Below, piece by piece: positions 41,621 through 49,676 of a stretch of 64,000 bases of DNA (its first letter is position 1; every line of letters starts with the position of its first letter). The position numbers and the translations under genes were made by a program. Source of the DNA: Marinobacterium lutimaris (GTDB lineage Bacteria; Pseudomonadota; Gammaproteobacteria; Pseudomonadales; Balneatricaceae). Under the pieces are notes generated by a model that did no database searches, was not told where the DNA came from, and saw nothing but the letters and a program-made list of their open reading frames with translations. The stretch is from positions 1,550,001-1,614,000 of the forward strand of contig NZ_FNVQ01000001.1 in the NCBI RefSeq assembly GCF_900108065.1, written 5' to 3'.

Positions 41621-44600
41621 CTACTTGCGGAAGAATTTAGCGGGGCGCTTCTTGCGCTTAGGCGTGCTGGCGGGCTGCTCCGGTACCTGTTGGGGGGTGG
41701 TATCGGATGGTTTGTCTTGCGAGTCACCGGCTTTACCGTAACGGACTTCACGCTGCTGCCAGTCATTTTCATCCATGCGATCAAGCCCCAGCATGGCGGA
41801 TCCGGCACGGGCATAGTTGCGGCAGTCAAGGAAGTGGTTATGGTCGCGGATTCGTTCCCACCGCTGAACCATGAAGCCTTTGTTGTCAGCCCGCTCGACC
41901 AATATCTCGGCAGTCAGCTGCTTGAAGTAGTCTTCATCCCACTCAGGGAAGTGGCAGTAACCGGTTGGCCACTCGCCACCGGCAGCCAGGGAATCGTCAG
42001 TGGGTCGCGCCAGCATCAGCCATTTGTACAGCTGCTCTTTCAGCACGTTGACACCCAGTGGCCACATCTTTATACCGCCATCCTTGCGCACACCATCGAT
42101 CGTGATCTGCACTGGTTTAGGGTTGCCGATCATGGTGGTTAGTGATCCCTGCCCCTTGATCGCCCTTAACCGGGGTGTACCGATCTGGGCAACTGTGCTG
42201 TAAACCTCCTGGGTATCGTTCGATGAGTCGATCAGCGCCAGCTCTATCGGCATGGCGATGCCGTGCTGGTTGGTGTAGCGGGTTTCAAGAAACTTGGAGA
42301 GCTCTTCTTTCACCCGGTCTTCAGAGATATGACCCTCGATGACACCGGTATCGATAGACCAGCTACGCTTTTTACGCCCCCAGGCCACCACCTCAAAGAT
42401 TAGATAGGTTTTCTGAACGTCGATACCGCAGGTGATCATGAGGCCGCCCGGCGGCACCTCGCCGATATTCCAGTGTTCACGGCGCTCATAGAGGCGCTGC
42501 CAGTCCGGCGCATCCCCTTTCTCGCGGTACACATCAGCCAAACGGGTGTTATAGAACGCCTTCAACGACTGCGAATTGTCGCCGGCATCCACGAACTCGC
42601 GCGCCAGTGCCACCACTGATATGAACGGAGACGCGAGCGCAGACGCTTTATAGCCGCGGTGGTGTGTCACCTCCGGCCGCTTCGGTACCCATTTGTGATT
42701 TGCGATTGACCAGAACCTATCACTCTCTGACCATACGTTGCCGCACTCATGACAGATGATGCGCGCCTTTTCCGGCCTCAGCTGCCCATGCTCATCTTCT
42801 GGAATATCTACGTGCTTAAACCAATCCAGCGCCTCAGAGTGCCCACAATGCCGGCAGGGCTGGTGAAATTCTCGCTGATCAGACTTCAGGTACTCCTGAT
42901 GAATACGGGAGCGCCCTTCGACCGTTGGAGAGCAGGCGGTGATCTTCTTGGCCCGCCAGCCGTAGGTAGTGGCACGACCCCAAGCCACGTTGATCGGATC
43001 CCCCTCACCACCAGCGCCGCCTTCTGTCGCCCCCACGTTCAGCGGGTACTTATCGCACTCATCAAACAGCATGATTCGACAGGCGCGCATTGCCAGATCC
43101 GTTGGGTTCTGAGCCGATACAATCGAGATCTGACCGCCCGGGAACTGCTTCTGCAGGATGGTGTTACCCTGCCCCCGCCTGTTGCTGCTGAAGATATCCC
43201 TCACCGCCGGGGTCGCGGTGACCGACTTCACCAGACGCTCTTTCGACCAGGCTTCAGCCGTTTCCTTTTTCGGCGCCACATACATGATCGGCGACGGCTC
43301 CTGGTGCATATAGAACAGGGCCGCATTGATCATTAACTCGGTATTGTGAGTGGGGATCATGCCCTCGCCACACAGATATAGGTGGTCTGGCGAAGCGACA
43401 GCTATGCACTGGACAGGGACTGGATCTACCTCAGCCACATTGGTAATCCGGCGGCGTTTTGATTCGCTGACCCGGGTGTTGCCGGCGATATCTTTAAGCC
43501 TGGCTTGTTTGCGGTGCAATCGGAACAATGGTGTGTCTGAGTACGCCATAAAGGTAATGTGAAACGCATGCTTTGTTGGCTTCAGCACCGGCTTAAGCCC
43601 AAGCCCCCTAAGCAGTTCGATCACCTGGGCAGCGAAAGCGAAGCTGTTGGTGCAAAAGGCCGGGTGACCCTGTTTCGATATAGTGCCGTCTGTGTCCATC
43701 AAGCCCTGAAGCAGTGCCAGCCGCTGAGCTTTGCTAGCGCGAAGATAGCTGTCAGGTATGTGCTTGTTCTGGAGCACATCCAGTTCGCTCAACAGTTGGT
43801 GAAGTCGCTTATGCTTTCTGTCCCGGTATTGCGGGTTCTCTTTCCTTGGGTTGGAGCGAAGGCTTGCACAAGTACGGCAACGCTTTCCATCCTCAATAGG
43901 ATGGCCGTAAGGGCACTCATCATCAGGCCGCACCGTTCCGACTAGCCACTCTCTGGTTCCGGTATCTGTTTCAGATTTCAGTTCAGCGGTATACCCGCAG
44001 GCCACTATCTCATCGATGATCTGCTGGTCTTTGGCGTGATTGGTAATACGCGACGAATAGCTGTGCCCATCTCCCAACCATGCGCCCAGCAAGTACGGAT
44101 CAATAGGCAGTTCTGCTACCGGCAGGTCCAGCGGCGCTGTAAGCGGTATCGCGTACCGGTTTGCAGTCCGTCCGCCGCCGAGATTGCTTTTGAATGCCTG
44201 GCTTATCTCCAGCGTGTTGGTGACGCGGGTACACTGAGTCGATGACCGAGTTCTGCTGTCATCCACCTGCCACTTGTGCCCGGCATCCGCCACCACGCTA
44301 GTACCGTCAGAAAATTCGACACGAAAGCATCGATTGGCAGTCTTTATCTCCGACTTACCGAGCACCGGGTACGGCTTACCATCTGCGCCAAAAACGAGAT
44401 CACCCGTGCGAAGATCACCCATTGTTAACCAGCCGGCAGGAGTTGGGATTGGCGTATCAAGCGCCAGCGCTTTCATCAACTGGATGCAACACATTACCGT
44501 CACTTCCTGAACGCTGGGATCGGTGATAGACATCATCGGTTCACGCGCAGCTTCCACGCGGTCAGTTCGCCACTTACCAGCTTCAGCAGAGTTATCAGGC

Positions 44601-44740
44601 AGGTAGCGGTATTCGTCCGCCCACTCAACCAGGTTGAGTTTCGGGGGCGGTTTCAGGTTGGCGCGGATGGCATCCTGCAGCCGGACCTGTATGTTGCGCC
44701 GGCAACGGAAGTGAAGCGGTTCAATCGCTGCTGTCATCAT
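41621..44740 (-). CDS. Terminase large subunit (gpA-like) interrupted by an intein
   Basis: The frame encodes 1039 residues. The exteins (1-90 and 467-1039, 663 residues together) match lambda gpA in length and motif order. These include a P-loop-like segment split by the intein (CCIQLMK before it and TELMINAALFY after), IMLFDECDKYPL as the Walker B region, and a C-terminal nuclease domain with LMITCGIDVQKT. A Cys cluster (HQPCRHCGHSE and ARIICHECGNVW) is a zinc motif. After protein splicing the enzyme should cut cos DNA and pump it into the prohead. The coding frame is intact throughout. Confidence 0.95.
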   Translation of the reverse strand: MMTAAIEPLHFRCRRNIQVRLQDAIRANLKPPPKLNLVEWADEYRYLPDNSAEAGKWRTDRVEAAREPMMSITDPSVQEVTVMCCIQLMKALALDTPIPTPAGWLTMGDLRTGDLVFGADGKPYPVLGKSEIKTANRCFRVEFSDGTSVVADAGHKWQVDDSRTRSSTQCTRVTNTLEISQAFKSNLGGGRTANRYAIPLTAPLDLPVAELPIDPYLLGAWLGDGHSYSSRITNHAKDQQIIDEIVACGYTAELKSETDTGTREWLVGTVRPDDECPYGHPIEDGKRCRTCASLRSNPRKENPQYRDRKHKRLHQLLSELDVLQNKHIPDSYLRASKAQRLALLQGLMDTDGTISKQGHPAFCTNSFAFAAQVIELLRGLGLKPVLKPTKHAFHITFMAYSDTPLFRLHRKQARLKDIAGNTRVSESKRRRITNVAEVDPVPVQCIAVASPDHLYLCGEGMIPTHNTELMINAALFYMHQEPSPIMYVAPKKETAEAWSKERLVKSVTATPAVRDIFSSNRRGQGNTILQKQFPGGQISIVSAQNPTDLAMRACRIMLFDECDKYPLNVGATEGGAGGEGDPINVAWGRATTYGWRAKKITACSPTVEGRSRIHQEYLKSDQREFHQPCRHCGHSEALDWFKHVDIPEDEHGQLRPEKARIICHECGNVWSESDRFWSIANHKWVPKRPEVTHHRGYKASALASPFISVVALAREFVDAGDNSQSLKAFYNTRLADVYREKGDAPDWQRLYERREHWNIGEVPPGGLMITCGIDVQKTYLIFEVVAWGRKKRSWSIDTGVIEGHISEDRVKEELSKFLETRYTNQHGIAMPIELALIDSSNDTQEVYSTVAQIGTPRLRAIKGQGSLTTMIGNPKPVQITIDGVRKDGGIKMWPLGVNVLKEQLYKWLMLARPTDDSLAAGGEWPTGYCHFPEWDEDYFKQLTAEILVERADNKGFMVQRWERIRDHNHFLDCRNYARAGSAMLGLDRMDENDWQQREVRYGKAGDSQDKPSDTTPQQVPEQPASTPKRKKRPAKFFRK
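43343..44470 (-). other. Class 3-like intein with LAGLIDADG endonuclease domain
   Basis: Residues 91-466 of the terminase frame (376 residues) form an intein. It starts ALALDTPIPTPAGW, with Ala where most inteins have Cys or Ser. Block B reads ADAGHKWQV, with His155 and Trp157. Block F is VPVQCIAVASPDHLYL (Cys445). Block G ends IPTHN with Thr467 as first extein residue. Trp, Cys and Thr at these places are the class 3 signature. The endonuclease domain has LLGAWLGDG (217-225) and LLQGLMDTDGT (343-353). A Cys/His cluster (C276, H280, C288, C291) may be a zinc finger. Confidence 0.93.
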
Positions 44741-45260
44741 CCTCTACCGTGAAATCGGCCAGTTCTTCCAGCATCCGGTAAACCTCTTCCTCAAGGCGAT
44801 TTTCGATAAAGGTGGCATCCTTATGCTCAAGCTGAGCAGCGTATTTCGGCAGCGCCATCAGACTGGCCCTGATCGTCGCCAGTGAGTGGCCGAGCTCTTC
44901 CAGAATGGCTTCAACGTCGCCGTACCGCTCCTCTTCCACGGCCAGGCTGATCTCTTCCTTTTTCATCTTCGCCAGCTCGGTGCGGCGTCGGATCTCATCT
45001 ATATCCAGTTCGTCGGCATCGCTACCGCCTCGCGCTTTTTGTAGTTCGAGGTCCTTCCACCAGCGTATGCAGGCTGCAGAGTCATAACGCGGAGACTTAC
45101 GGTGACCCTCATGGTCGTAGACCGGCATCCCCTTCTTGGTGAAGGTGGTTACCGACTGACGGCTGACCCCGAGGATTCGCGCCAGATCAGTTCCGTTGCA
45201 GATGGTGCCAAACCCACCATCTGAGTTACCCCCTTTGTGGTTGCTTCCGCTTTTCGCCAT
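44721..45260 (-). CDS. Terminase small subunit (Nu1-like)
   Basis: The ATG at 45260 gives 179 residues. It overlaps the large subunit gene by 20 bp. The N-terminus has a winged-helix-like DNA-binding motif (LARILGVSRQSVTTFTKKGM, PVYDHEGHRKSPRYDS), as in lambda Nu1. The middle and C-terminus are helical and acidic (ELDIDEIRRRTELAKMKKEE), which fits multimerisation and binding to the large subunit. No strong Shine-Dalgarno site precedes this ATG. Confidence 0.85.
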   Translation of the reverse strand: MAKSGSNHKGGNSDGGFGTICNGTDLARILGVSRQSVTTFTKKGMPVYDHEGHRKSPRYDSAACIRWWKDLELQKARGGSDADELDIDEIRRRTELAKMKKEEISLAVEEERYGDVEAILEELGHSLATIRASLMALPKYAAQLEHKDATFIENRLEEEVYRMLEELADFTVEDDDSSD

Positions 45261-45629
45261 ACCCAGACACCCGACTTTTCGACTCCCGCGACCATAGCGC
45301 CTGCCGCGGCGGTCGTCTGTCGCCGCCAAGTGCTTGATGGACTTAACAATCCTCGAAAAATCGGTGAGTGCGCGGATTCGGCGGGTCTACGGCCTCGCAC
45401 GGGTGGGGTGGCCCAGATAGAACCTGCCCAGGGGCGGCCCGGCGCCTGGTGCCCGCCCTTCGCCGTTGTCGTTCGATGGATTGCGCGCGCGTTCGCGCTG
45501 GTCTGGCTGGTGCCTGGTGGCTGTCGTGGTCTGGTATGGCTGGCGCTCGATCGACTAAGCGTTGCCGCTTGAGCTGTCGCGCTGTTGCTGGTGCTGTCAC
45601 CTGGTGTGATGTTGCTGAATAGTGGGCAC
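45261..45629. other. GC-rich region upstream of terminase, likely cos region
   Basis: About 370 bp before the terminase small subunit gene contains no convincing gene. Open frames on both strands are low-complexity and Arg-rich, typical of GC-rich non-coding DNA. In lambda-like cos phages the cohesive-end site lies just upstream of the Nu1 gene, so this is the natural place for cosN and cosB. I could not identify the nick site. Confidence 0.45.
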
Positions 45630-45658
45630 AAAAAAGCCCAGCTCTCGGGCTGGGCTTT
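45630..45658 (-). terminator. Terminator after the antitoxin gene
   Basis: AGCCCAG (45635-45641) pairs with CTGGGCT (45650-45656) around an 8-base loop. On the minus strand the hairpin is followed by TTTTTTGTG. It lies 7 bp past the stop of the antitoxin-like gene and separates it from the terminase genes. Confidence 0.85.
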
Positions 45659-45664
45659 CTATGG

Positions 45665-46003
45665 TTAGCCGCACACTGCTGCTTGCGGTTCTTCTCTATC
45701 TTTATATTCTTCTGCAGCTCTGCGTCGAGCCTCGCTCGCCTTTTCTCGCAGCGCCTTCTTCTTTTCACTCTCTACAAATCGAGTAAGAACCTGTTTCATG
45801 AGCGGCTGATATCCTAGACCATTGATCTCCGCAATGGCCTTTAGGTCGTCGATCAGGCTGTTTGGCATTCTCACAGAGATTGACTTCAGCCCTACGGCTT
45901 CATCGAGAGCGCCATTATCAATCGGCGACCGCTTCGCGTGCTTCGGATCTTGGCCTAACTGACCACTATCCCAGGCTTCATCGGTACCTTTGATATTTTT
46001 CAT
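45665..46003 (-). CDS. BrnA/CopG-type antitoxin-like protein
   Basis: This 112-residue protein carries a ribbon-helix-helix-type segment, SISVRMPNSLIDDLKAIAEI followed by NGLGYQPLMKQVLTRFV, as in BrnA-like antitoxins. The C-terminus is Lys/Arg/Glu-rich (ASEARRRAAEEYKDR). It lies 30 bp after the toxin-like gene on the same strand and is followed by a terminator, making a compact two-gene unit between lysis-side genes and terminase. Confidence 0.75.
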   Translation of the reverse strand: MKNIKGTDEAWDSGQLGQDPKHAKRSPIDNGALDEAVGLKSISVRMPNSLIDDLKAIAEINGLGYQPLMKQVLTRFVESEKKKALREKASEARRRAAEEYKDREEPQAAVCG

Positions 46004-46033
46004 GTCTATCCCCTAGATGGTTTTTTTGTGTGC

Positions 46034-46327
46034 TTATTCGTCTTCACCGAAAAACATCCGCATTTCCTTTCTACTAGGCTCATATGCGGTCTTTAAGTAC
46101 ACATTTTGATCATCACAGACCACAAAAACGACCTTTAGTCGCCTTCCATGATCCGTTTCAGCAATTAGCCAGTGTGTAGGAGGATCTGTTCTATTTTCCT
46201 CTCTATCATCAATTAAAGGATCTATCTCTCGATCTCTGTTGGCAAAGCACTGTACGACTTCTTTTCGCGACACACCGTGCTTATGTGTCAGTTTTTGCTG
46301 TATTTTCTCAGAAATGATCAGTGCCAC
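46034..46327 (-). CDS. BrnT-like toxin of a toxin-antitoxin pair
   Basis: I chose a GTG at 46327 (GGGAAG seven bases upstream); the longer frame has an unlikely N-terminus. The 97-residue product opens ALIISEKIQQKLTHKHGVSR and has a beta core with HWLIAETDHGRRLKVVFVVC and YLKTAYEPSRKE. This is the BrnT/RelE-like RNase pattern. Pairing with the ribbon-helix-helix gene downstream supports a type II system. Whether it is active is unknown. Confidence 0.7.
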   Translation of the reverse strand: MALIISEKIQQKLTHKHGVSRKEVVQCFANRDREIDPLIDDREENRTDPPTHWLIAETDHGRRLKVVFVVCDDQNVYLKTAYEPSRKEMRMFFGEDE

Positions 46328-46686
46328 AGAGCCGCTTCCCTTATTGATCCTACGCCACAAGTATATACAAAAATATGCGTTTATGTATATACAAGGCACA
46401 TAAATGACCAATACAACCGATCACCAAACCATCTCTAAAAGTGCCGATTAACGGGACTTTTAGGACTCGAAACGATGTGACAACCATGAGCCTCACAGAA
46501 AGAATTTTAATACCGTCACGTATATGCATGCACATAAGCAACCAGCTTCAGGTATAGCCATGGCTCACGCCCCTCCCCCCCCACGGGCATGACTGATCAT
46601 CAAACGTGCCTACAGGGGAACCCAGTAGCTATGCCTTTTAATATGAGGCAAGGTTTATACGGCAATTCATTGGGACCAGGACAGAT

Positions 46687-47436
46687 ATGGGCACTGAACA
46701 GTTTCAGCAGAGCATTTTTGATAACGCTTCAGCTGTAGGCGGACATGAAGGACATGCTGTTCGATCTTGCTTGCGGCACCTTCAGAGAGCCAAGCAACTG
46801 ATAGAGGAAATGCCTGAGCTAGCCGTTTTCTCTGCGATCACGGCGCAGGAAGAAGCCGCAACTGCATTACTTCTCACGTTGCGAAAGAGAAAGTATACAG
46901 GCAGTGAAAAACTGAATATCCGGAATCACGTACATAAGACCGGTGTCCTGCCAATGGTTGAGTTGATCACGTCGGCATTTCTACCCGCTGCTACAGATTT
47001 TTCCGTGACATTGGGCTTTGCTGAGGAGGGGAAGCGGAAAGTCCTGAAATATAAAATTCCTTTCCGGATCAATAATGAGCAGTTTTATATGGAGCCTGTT
47101 CCGCCTCTACAAATTTTCTCAAAGGAGAAAGGCGGTCTTCCTCCGGACTATCACGCCAAAATCAGTAAGATAGCCACAGAAGCAGGTATCGACTCCATAT
47201 TTGAACACATCAAAAAGCTCGCTAACGAGCGAAACCGAATGCTTTACGCATCGAGTTCTGGAATTCCTGAAGAGGTGAACCCAAGATCCCGGGTTCAGTA
47301 TTTCGATGAAGCAGCCATGCGAACCCTGATTCTCTATCTGCTGATTGAGCCATATCACGAGAAACAAAATCTTGTTCAAGAAGCCCTGAGTGCATATATC
47401 AAGGTGCTGGAGCGTGTACCGCCAAACCTGGAATAG
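46687..47436 (+). CDS. Plus-strand accessory protein, possibly HEPN/AbiV-like
   Basis: This 249-residue gene reads against its neighbours and is less GC-rich than they are. The N-terminus is helical (RSCLRHLQRAKQLIEEMPEL, FSAITAQEEAATALLLTLR), resembling the AbiV/HEPN-type helical domain where an acidic QEEA-like helix is typical. A later helix reads HIKKLANERNRMLYASS. The middle (KYKIPFRINNEQFYMEP) is beta. No enzymatic site is certain. It lies upstream of and divergent from the toxin-antitoxin pair, as expected for a lysogenic-conversion or defence gene. Confidence 0.6.
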   Translation: MGTEQFQQSIFDNASAVGGHEGHAVRSCLRHLQRAKQLIEEMPELAVFSAITAQEEAATALLLTLRKRKYTGSEKLNIRNHVHKTGVLPMVELITSAFLPAATDFSVTLGFAEEGKRKVLKYKIPFRINNEQFYMEPVPPLQIFSKEKGGLPPDYHAKISKIATEAGIDSIFEHIKKLANERNRMLYASSSGIPEEVNPRSRVQYFDEAAMRTLILYLLIEPYHEKQNLVQEALSAYIKVLERVPPNLE

Positions 47437-47439
47437 TTT

Positions 47440-47823
47440 TCACATCCGGTCACCAAACAGCGCCAGCTGGCGCCCCTTGTATGTCTCGACCCGACGCGGC
47501 GACCACGGGCCATACAGATAGCGCTTAGCCAGCTCCCTGGTGCTGCACCCACGGCTGGATGCTTTCTCACGGCACTTATCACAACAGTAACCATCATCCT
47601 CGATAGATGCCATTTCATAGATGCCGCGACACTCATTGCAGATCCCGAACGTCACATGCTTTGGCCCGCCTCGCTTGAGCATGGCGATTCGCCGCTTCTC
47701 TGCTGCCGCTGGCCCCTGGCACTTGCGGCATAGTCTCTGCTGCCCACGAGCCAGCTTGTCAGGGCTGACCTTTCTAACCGCCCCACAACCTTCACAGGCA
47801 TGATCGATCATCGTGCGCGCCAT
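47440..47823 (-). CDS. Zinc-ribbon protein with two Cys4 clusters
   Basis: The 127-residue product has CEGCG plus LCRKCQG near the start and CNECRG plus CCDKCRE in the second half, suggesting two zinc sites. Basic stretches (KRRIAMLKRGGPKH) and the segment ELAKRYLYGPWSPRR could bind nucleic acid. It lies just downstream of the Rz/Rz1 genes on the same strand. A late regulatory or packaging role is possible but unproven. Confidence 0.7.
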   Translation of the reverse strand: MARTMIDHACEGCGAVRKVSPDKLARGQQRLCRKCQGPAAAEKRRIAMLKRGGPKHVTFGICNECRGIYEMASIEDDGYCCDKCREKASSRGCSTRELAKRYLYGPWSPRRVETYKGRQLALFGDRM

Positions 47824-47828
47824 CGCTG

Positions 47829-48074
47829 CTACTCCTCGCCTAATGCTCTGAGGTCTGCTTTATCGAGATTGCACTGCCAAAGCTGAAACTCCAGTCGTTT
47901 GGCATATTCATCAACCCCCAGGTTTTTCGTCCCCAGAGACGGACGCTCCGGGTAGGGGGTCTCCTGAATTAAGCTCTGCGGTATCGCTGGGCATTGATCC
48001 GGACGTATCAAGCCAGACTGGCTGCTGCAGGATGCTAATACGATCGGCAGTGACAACAGCGTGAGCACACGCAT
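47829..48074 (-). CDS. Rz1-like outer-membrane spanin lipoprotein
   Basis: The ATG at 48074 lies inside the Rz-like gene in a different frame and gives 81 residues that run past the end of Rz. The signal peptide ends with lipobox VLASC (Cys near residue 16). The mature protein has Pro-rich segments (CPAIPQSLIQETPYPERP), typical of Rz1. Overlapped Rz/Rz1 pairs span the periplasm and fuse the two membranes at lysis. Confidence 0.88.
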   Translation of the reverse strand: MRVLTLLSLPIVLASCSSQSGLIRPDQCPAIPQSLIQETPYPERPSLGTKNLGVDEYAKRLEFQLWQCNLDKADLRALGEE

Positions 48075-48327
48075 CAGCCTTCGCGTTCCTGAGTGCGTCA
48101 ATCTGCTGTTCCAGGTTGCTCTGAACACGGTATGTCTCCCTTTTTTGTGCTGCGTACAGCTGGTCCAGTTGGGTGCGCTCATTGGCGGCGTACTCGTAAC
48201 CTGACCGAAGCGTCTCGTTATCGGCCTGCAGCCGGCCTATCTCTTGATTCGCCGAAATCAGCGCCCAGATGGTGGTACCGCTCATACCTATCAGCGCCAG
48301 CCCGATTACAATCACTAGCCGGTTCAA
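47911..48327 (-). CDS. Rz-like inner-membrane spanin
   Basis: This 138-residue protein starts with TTG after AGGAGGATCATTT. It has an N-terminal membrane anchor (LVIVIGLALIGMSGTTIWAL) and a long helical periplasmic domain (IGRLQADNETLRSGYEYAA, QQIDALRNAKADACAHAVV). The Rz1 gene is embedded out of frame in its 3' part. The C-terminal 40 residues are unstructured. Topology and the nested partner make this call firm. Confidence 0.87.
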   Translation of the reverse strand: MNRLVIVIGLALIGMSGTTIWALISANQEIGRLQADNETLRSGYEYAANERTQLDQLYAAQKRETYRVQSNLEQQIDALRNAKADACAHAVVTADRISILQQPVWLDTSGSMPSDTAELNSGDPLPGASVSGDEKPGG

Positions 48328-48617
48328 AAATGATCCTCCTCGACAGCGCCCTTCTGCAGCTCAAGAAGCGCCTTAATTTGGTCCGACAGAGCGCCAAGTC
48401 GATCGCGTACCAGTAGATCCAATACTGTTTTCATCGGGACATACTCAGGCTTAGCAACATCAAGGAATCTGCCTTCTCTTAGGAGCGCCTGCCTGTACTC
48501 AAAAGCATCGTCACTAACCGTGAAAACACCTTCGACCTGGTAATCGTCAAACCCGGCCCGCACAGCCTGAACCATGTAAACCATCGCGCCATCAATACGA
48601 CTTACCTGCATTTCCAT
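48324..48617 (-). CDS. Hypothetical protein between endolysin and spanin genes
   Basis: The ATG at 48617 starts just after the stop of the transglycosylase gene. The 97-residue product (begins MEMQVSRIDGAMVYMVQAVR) is predicted mixed beta and helix and ends in an acidic tail. It overlaps Rz by 4 bp. The family is not recognised. Confidence 0.65.
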   Translation of the reverse strand: MEMQVSRIDGAMVYMVQAVRAGFDDYQVEGVFTVSDDAFEYRQALLREGRFLDVAKPEYVPMKTVLDLLVRDRLGALSDQIKALLELQKGAVEEDHF

Positions 48618-48619
48618 AG

Positions 48620-49189
48620 TCACTTCACCCCCAGCAGCATTTCCGTCCAGTACCGCCAAATCCTCTGGACGTAGGTTTTCGTCTCTGTCGCGTGATCACC
48701 GGTAACCCGGGGTAAGCAGGCGATGATTTCGGCGTAGCCGTTGGCACCACCACATACCCGCTGGGAGGCCAGCACGTTTCCAGCGCCAGCGTTGTAACTG
48801 GCTGCGCCCAGGCTGTACCGATCAGAGTCAGGCCGTGGAGCGCTCCACATTCGCACCTGCCGCCCCTGGTAATAAGCGCCAGCGATGATCGCCGGCTCGG
48901 CCATATGCGGGCTCAGGTTCTGGTAACCCAGCTGCCGGCTCACCTCTAACCAGGTACCCGGCATAAACTGAGCAATCCCCCTTGCCCCTACCGGGCTGAC
49001 GGCATCCGGGTTCAGCAGGCTCTCCTGGTACAGCTGCGCCTTCCAAAGTCGCCAGTCGTAACCAGGCAGCCACCGCTCAGCGGCCTGTTTGATTTCGGCG
49101 TCGTAACGGTCAGGAAAGGACCATGCCGAGGAGGACGCAGACACCAACAAAACGCAGGCCAAAATAAATCGCAGCCGGTTTAGGCTCAT
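48620..49189 (-). CDS. Lytic transglycosylase endolysin
   Basis: The 189-residue protein has an N-terminal hydrophobic segment (FILACVLLVSASSSAW) acting as a signal or signal-anchor-release sequence. The SLT catalytic domain follows: YQESLLNPDAVSPVGARGIA with the catalytic Glu, then QFMPGTWLEV, then SLGAASYNAGAGNV. It cuts the glycan strands of the cell wall without water, and should be the phage endolysin. Its 5' end overlaps the holin-like gene by 80 bp. Confidence 0.92.
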   Translation of the reverse strand: MSLNRLRFILACVLLVSASSSAWSFPDRYDAEIKQAAERWLPGYDWRLWKAQLYQESLLNPDAVSPVGARGIAQFMPGTWLEVSRQLGYQNLSPHMAEPAIIAGAYYQGRQVRMWSAPRPDSDRYSLGAASYNAGAGNVLASQRVCGGANGYAEIIACLPRVTGDHATETKTYVQRIWRYWTEMLLGVK

Positions 49190-49346
49190 AGGTGATCCTC
49201 CCTACCGTTTCCTTGAAGTTGATACCGCCCATCCGGTCCAGCAGGCGTAGAGAAAGCCAGCCCATAAAAAGCGCCAGCAGCGCAAAGGCGAGTGTCAGCA
49301 GACTGCTGACCATCAACACGCCATCCATCGTCATTTGATCGATCAT
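49110..49346 (-). CDS. Holin-like small membrane protein
   Basis: The 78-residue product has two membrane segments, VLMVSSLLTLAFALLALFMG and AIYFGLRFVGVCVLLGMVL. It begins with an acidic-neutral N-terminus MMIDQMTMDG-type sequence. It lies directly upstream of and overlaps the endolysin gene, the normal holin position. The topology suits a class II or pinholin-like holin, though no family match is certain. Confidence 0.75.
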   Translation of the reverse strand: MIDQMTMDGVLMVSSLLTLAFALLALFMGWLSLRLLDRMGGINFKETVGRITYEPKPAAIYFGLRFVGVCVLLGMVLS

Positions 49347-49367
49347 CACGTTCTCCCACTTTGTCGG

Positions 49368-49676
49368 TTAATCACGCTTTGCAGTTGTGCGGGGGTCTGG
49401 CCGGTACTGCGCCAGCTCCCTCACCTGTTTTTTTAATCTCTCAATCTCGCGCCTCTGCGAAATCACCAAACGCGCCAGCAAATCGTTCGCCTCACGCTCC
49501 GGTACCGCGGAGCCGTCGCTTAAAACCACGCCCAAACCGTTACAGTTTCCGCAGGTACACTCGTACAGAGAGCCACGCAGCAGGCCTGGCTGTTCCGGCA
49601 GGCACTTTGGGCATGGGTCAACGTCAGGCCGGGTGATCACCAGTCCAGGGCCAGCGCCCTTATCGAGCCGCCGCAT
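49368..49676 (-). CDS. Zinc-finger/coiled-coil protein before the lysis genes
   Basis: The ATG at 49676 gives 102 residues and overlaps the end of the RuvC-like gene. A DnaJ-like Cys cluster (DPCPKC, then YECTCGNCNGLGVV) is followed by a coiled-coil stretch (RLVISQRREIERLKKQVREL). Its place between replication and lysis genes is where lambda carries antiterminator Q, which also has a zinc finger, but the sequence does not let me call it Q. Confidence 0.65.
   Translation of the reverse strand: MRRLDKGAGPGLVITRPDVDPCPKCLPEQPGLLRGSLYECTCGNCNGLGVVLSDGSAVPEREANDLLARLVISQRREIERLKKQVRELAQYRPDPRTTAKRD

Noticed and set aside
41573-42142. A 189-codon plus-strand frame opposite the terminase C-terminus.
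   Set aside because: It is the shadow of the terminase gene and has no independent support.
45149-45631. A 160-codon minus-strand frame upstream of the terminase small subunit.
   Set aside because: It overlaps the small subunit start in another frame and is low-complexity Arg/Pro/Ala; the region is more likely the cos site.
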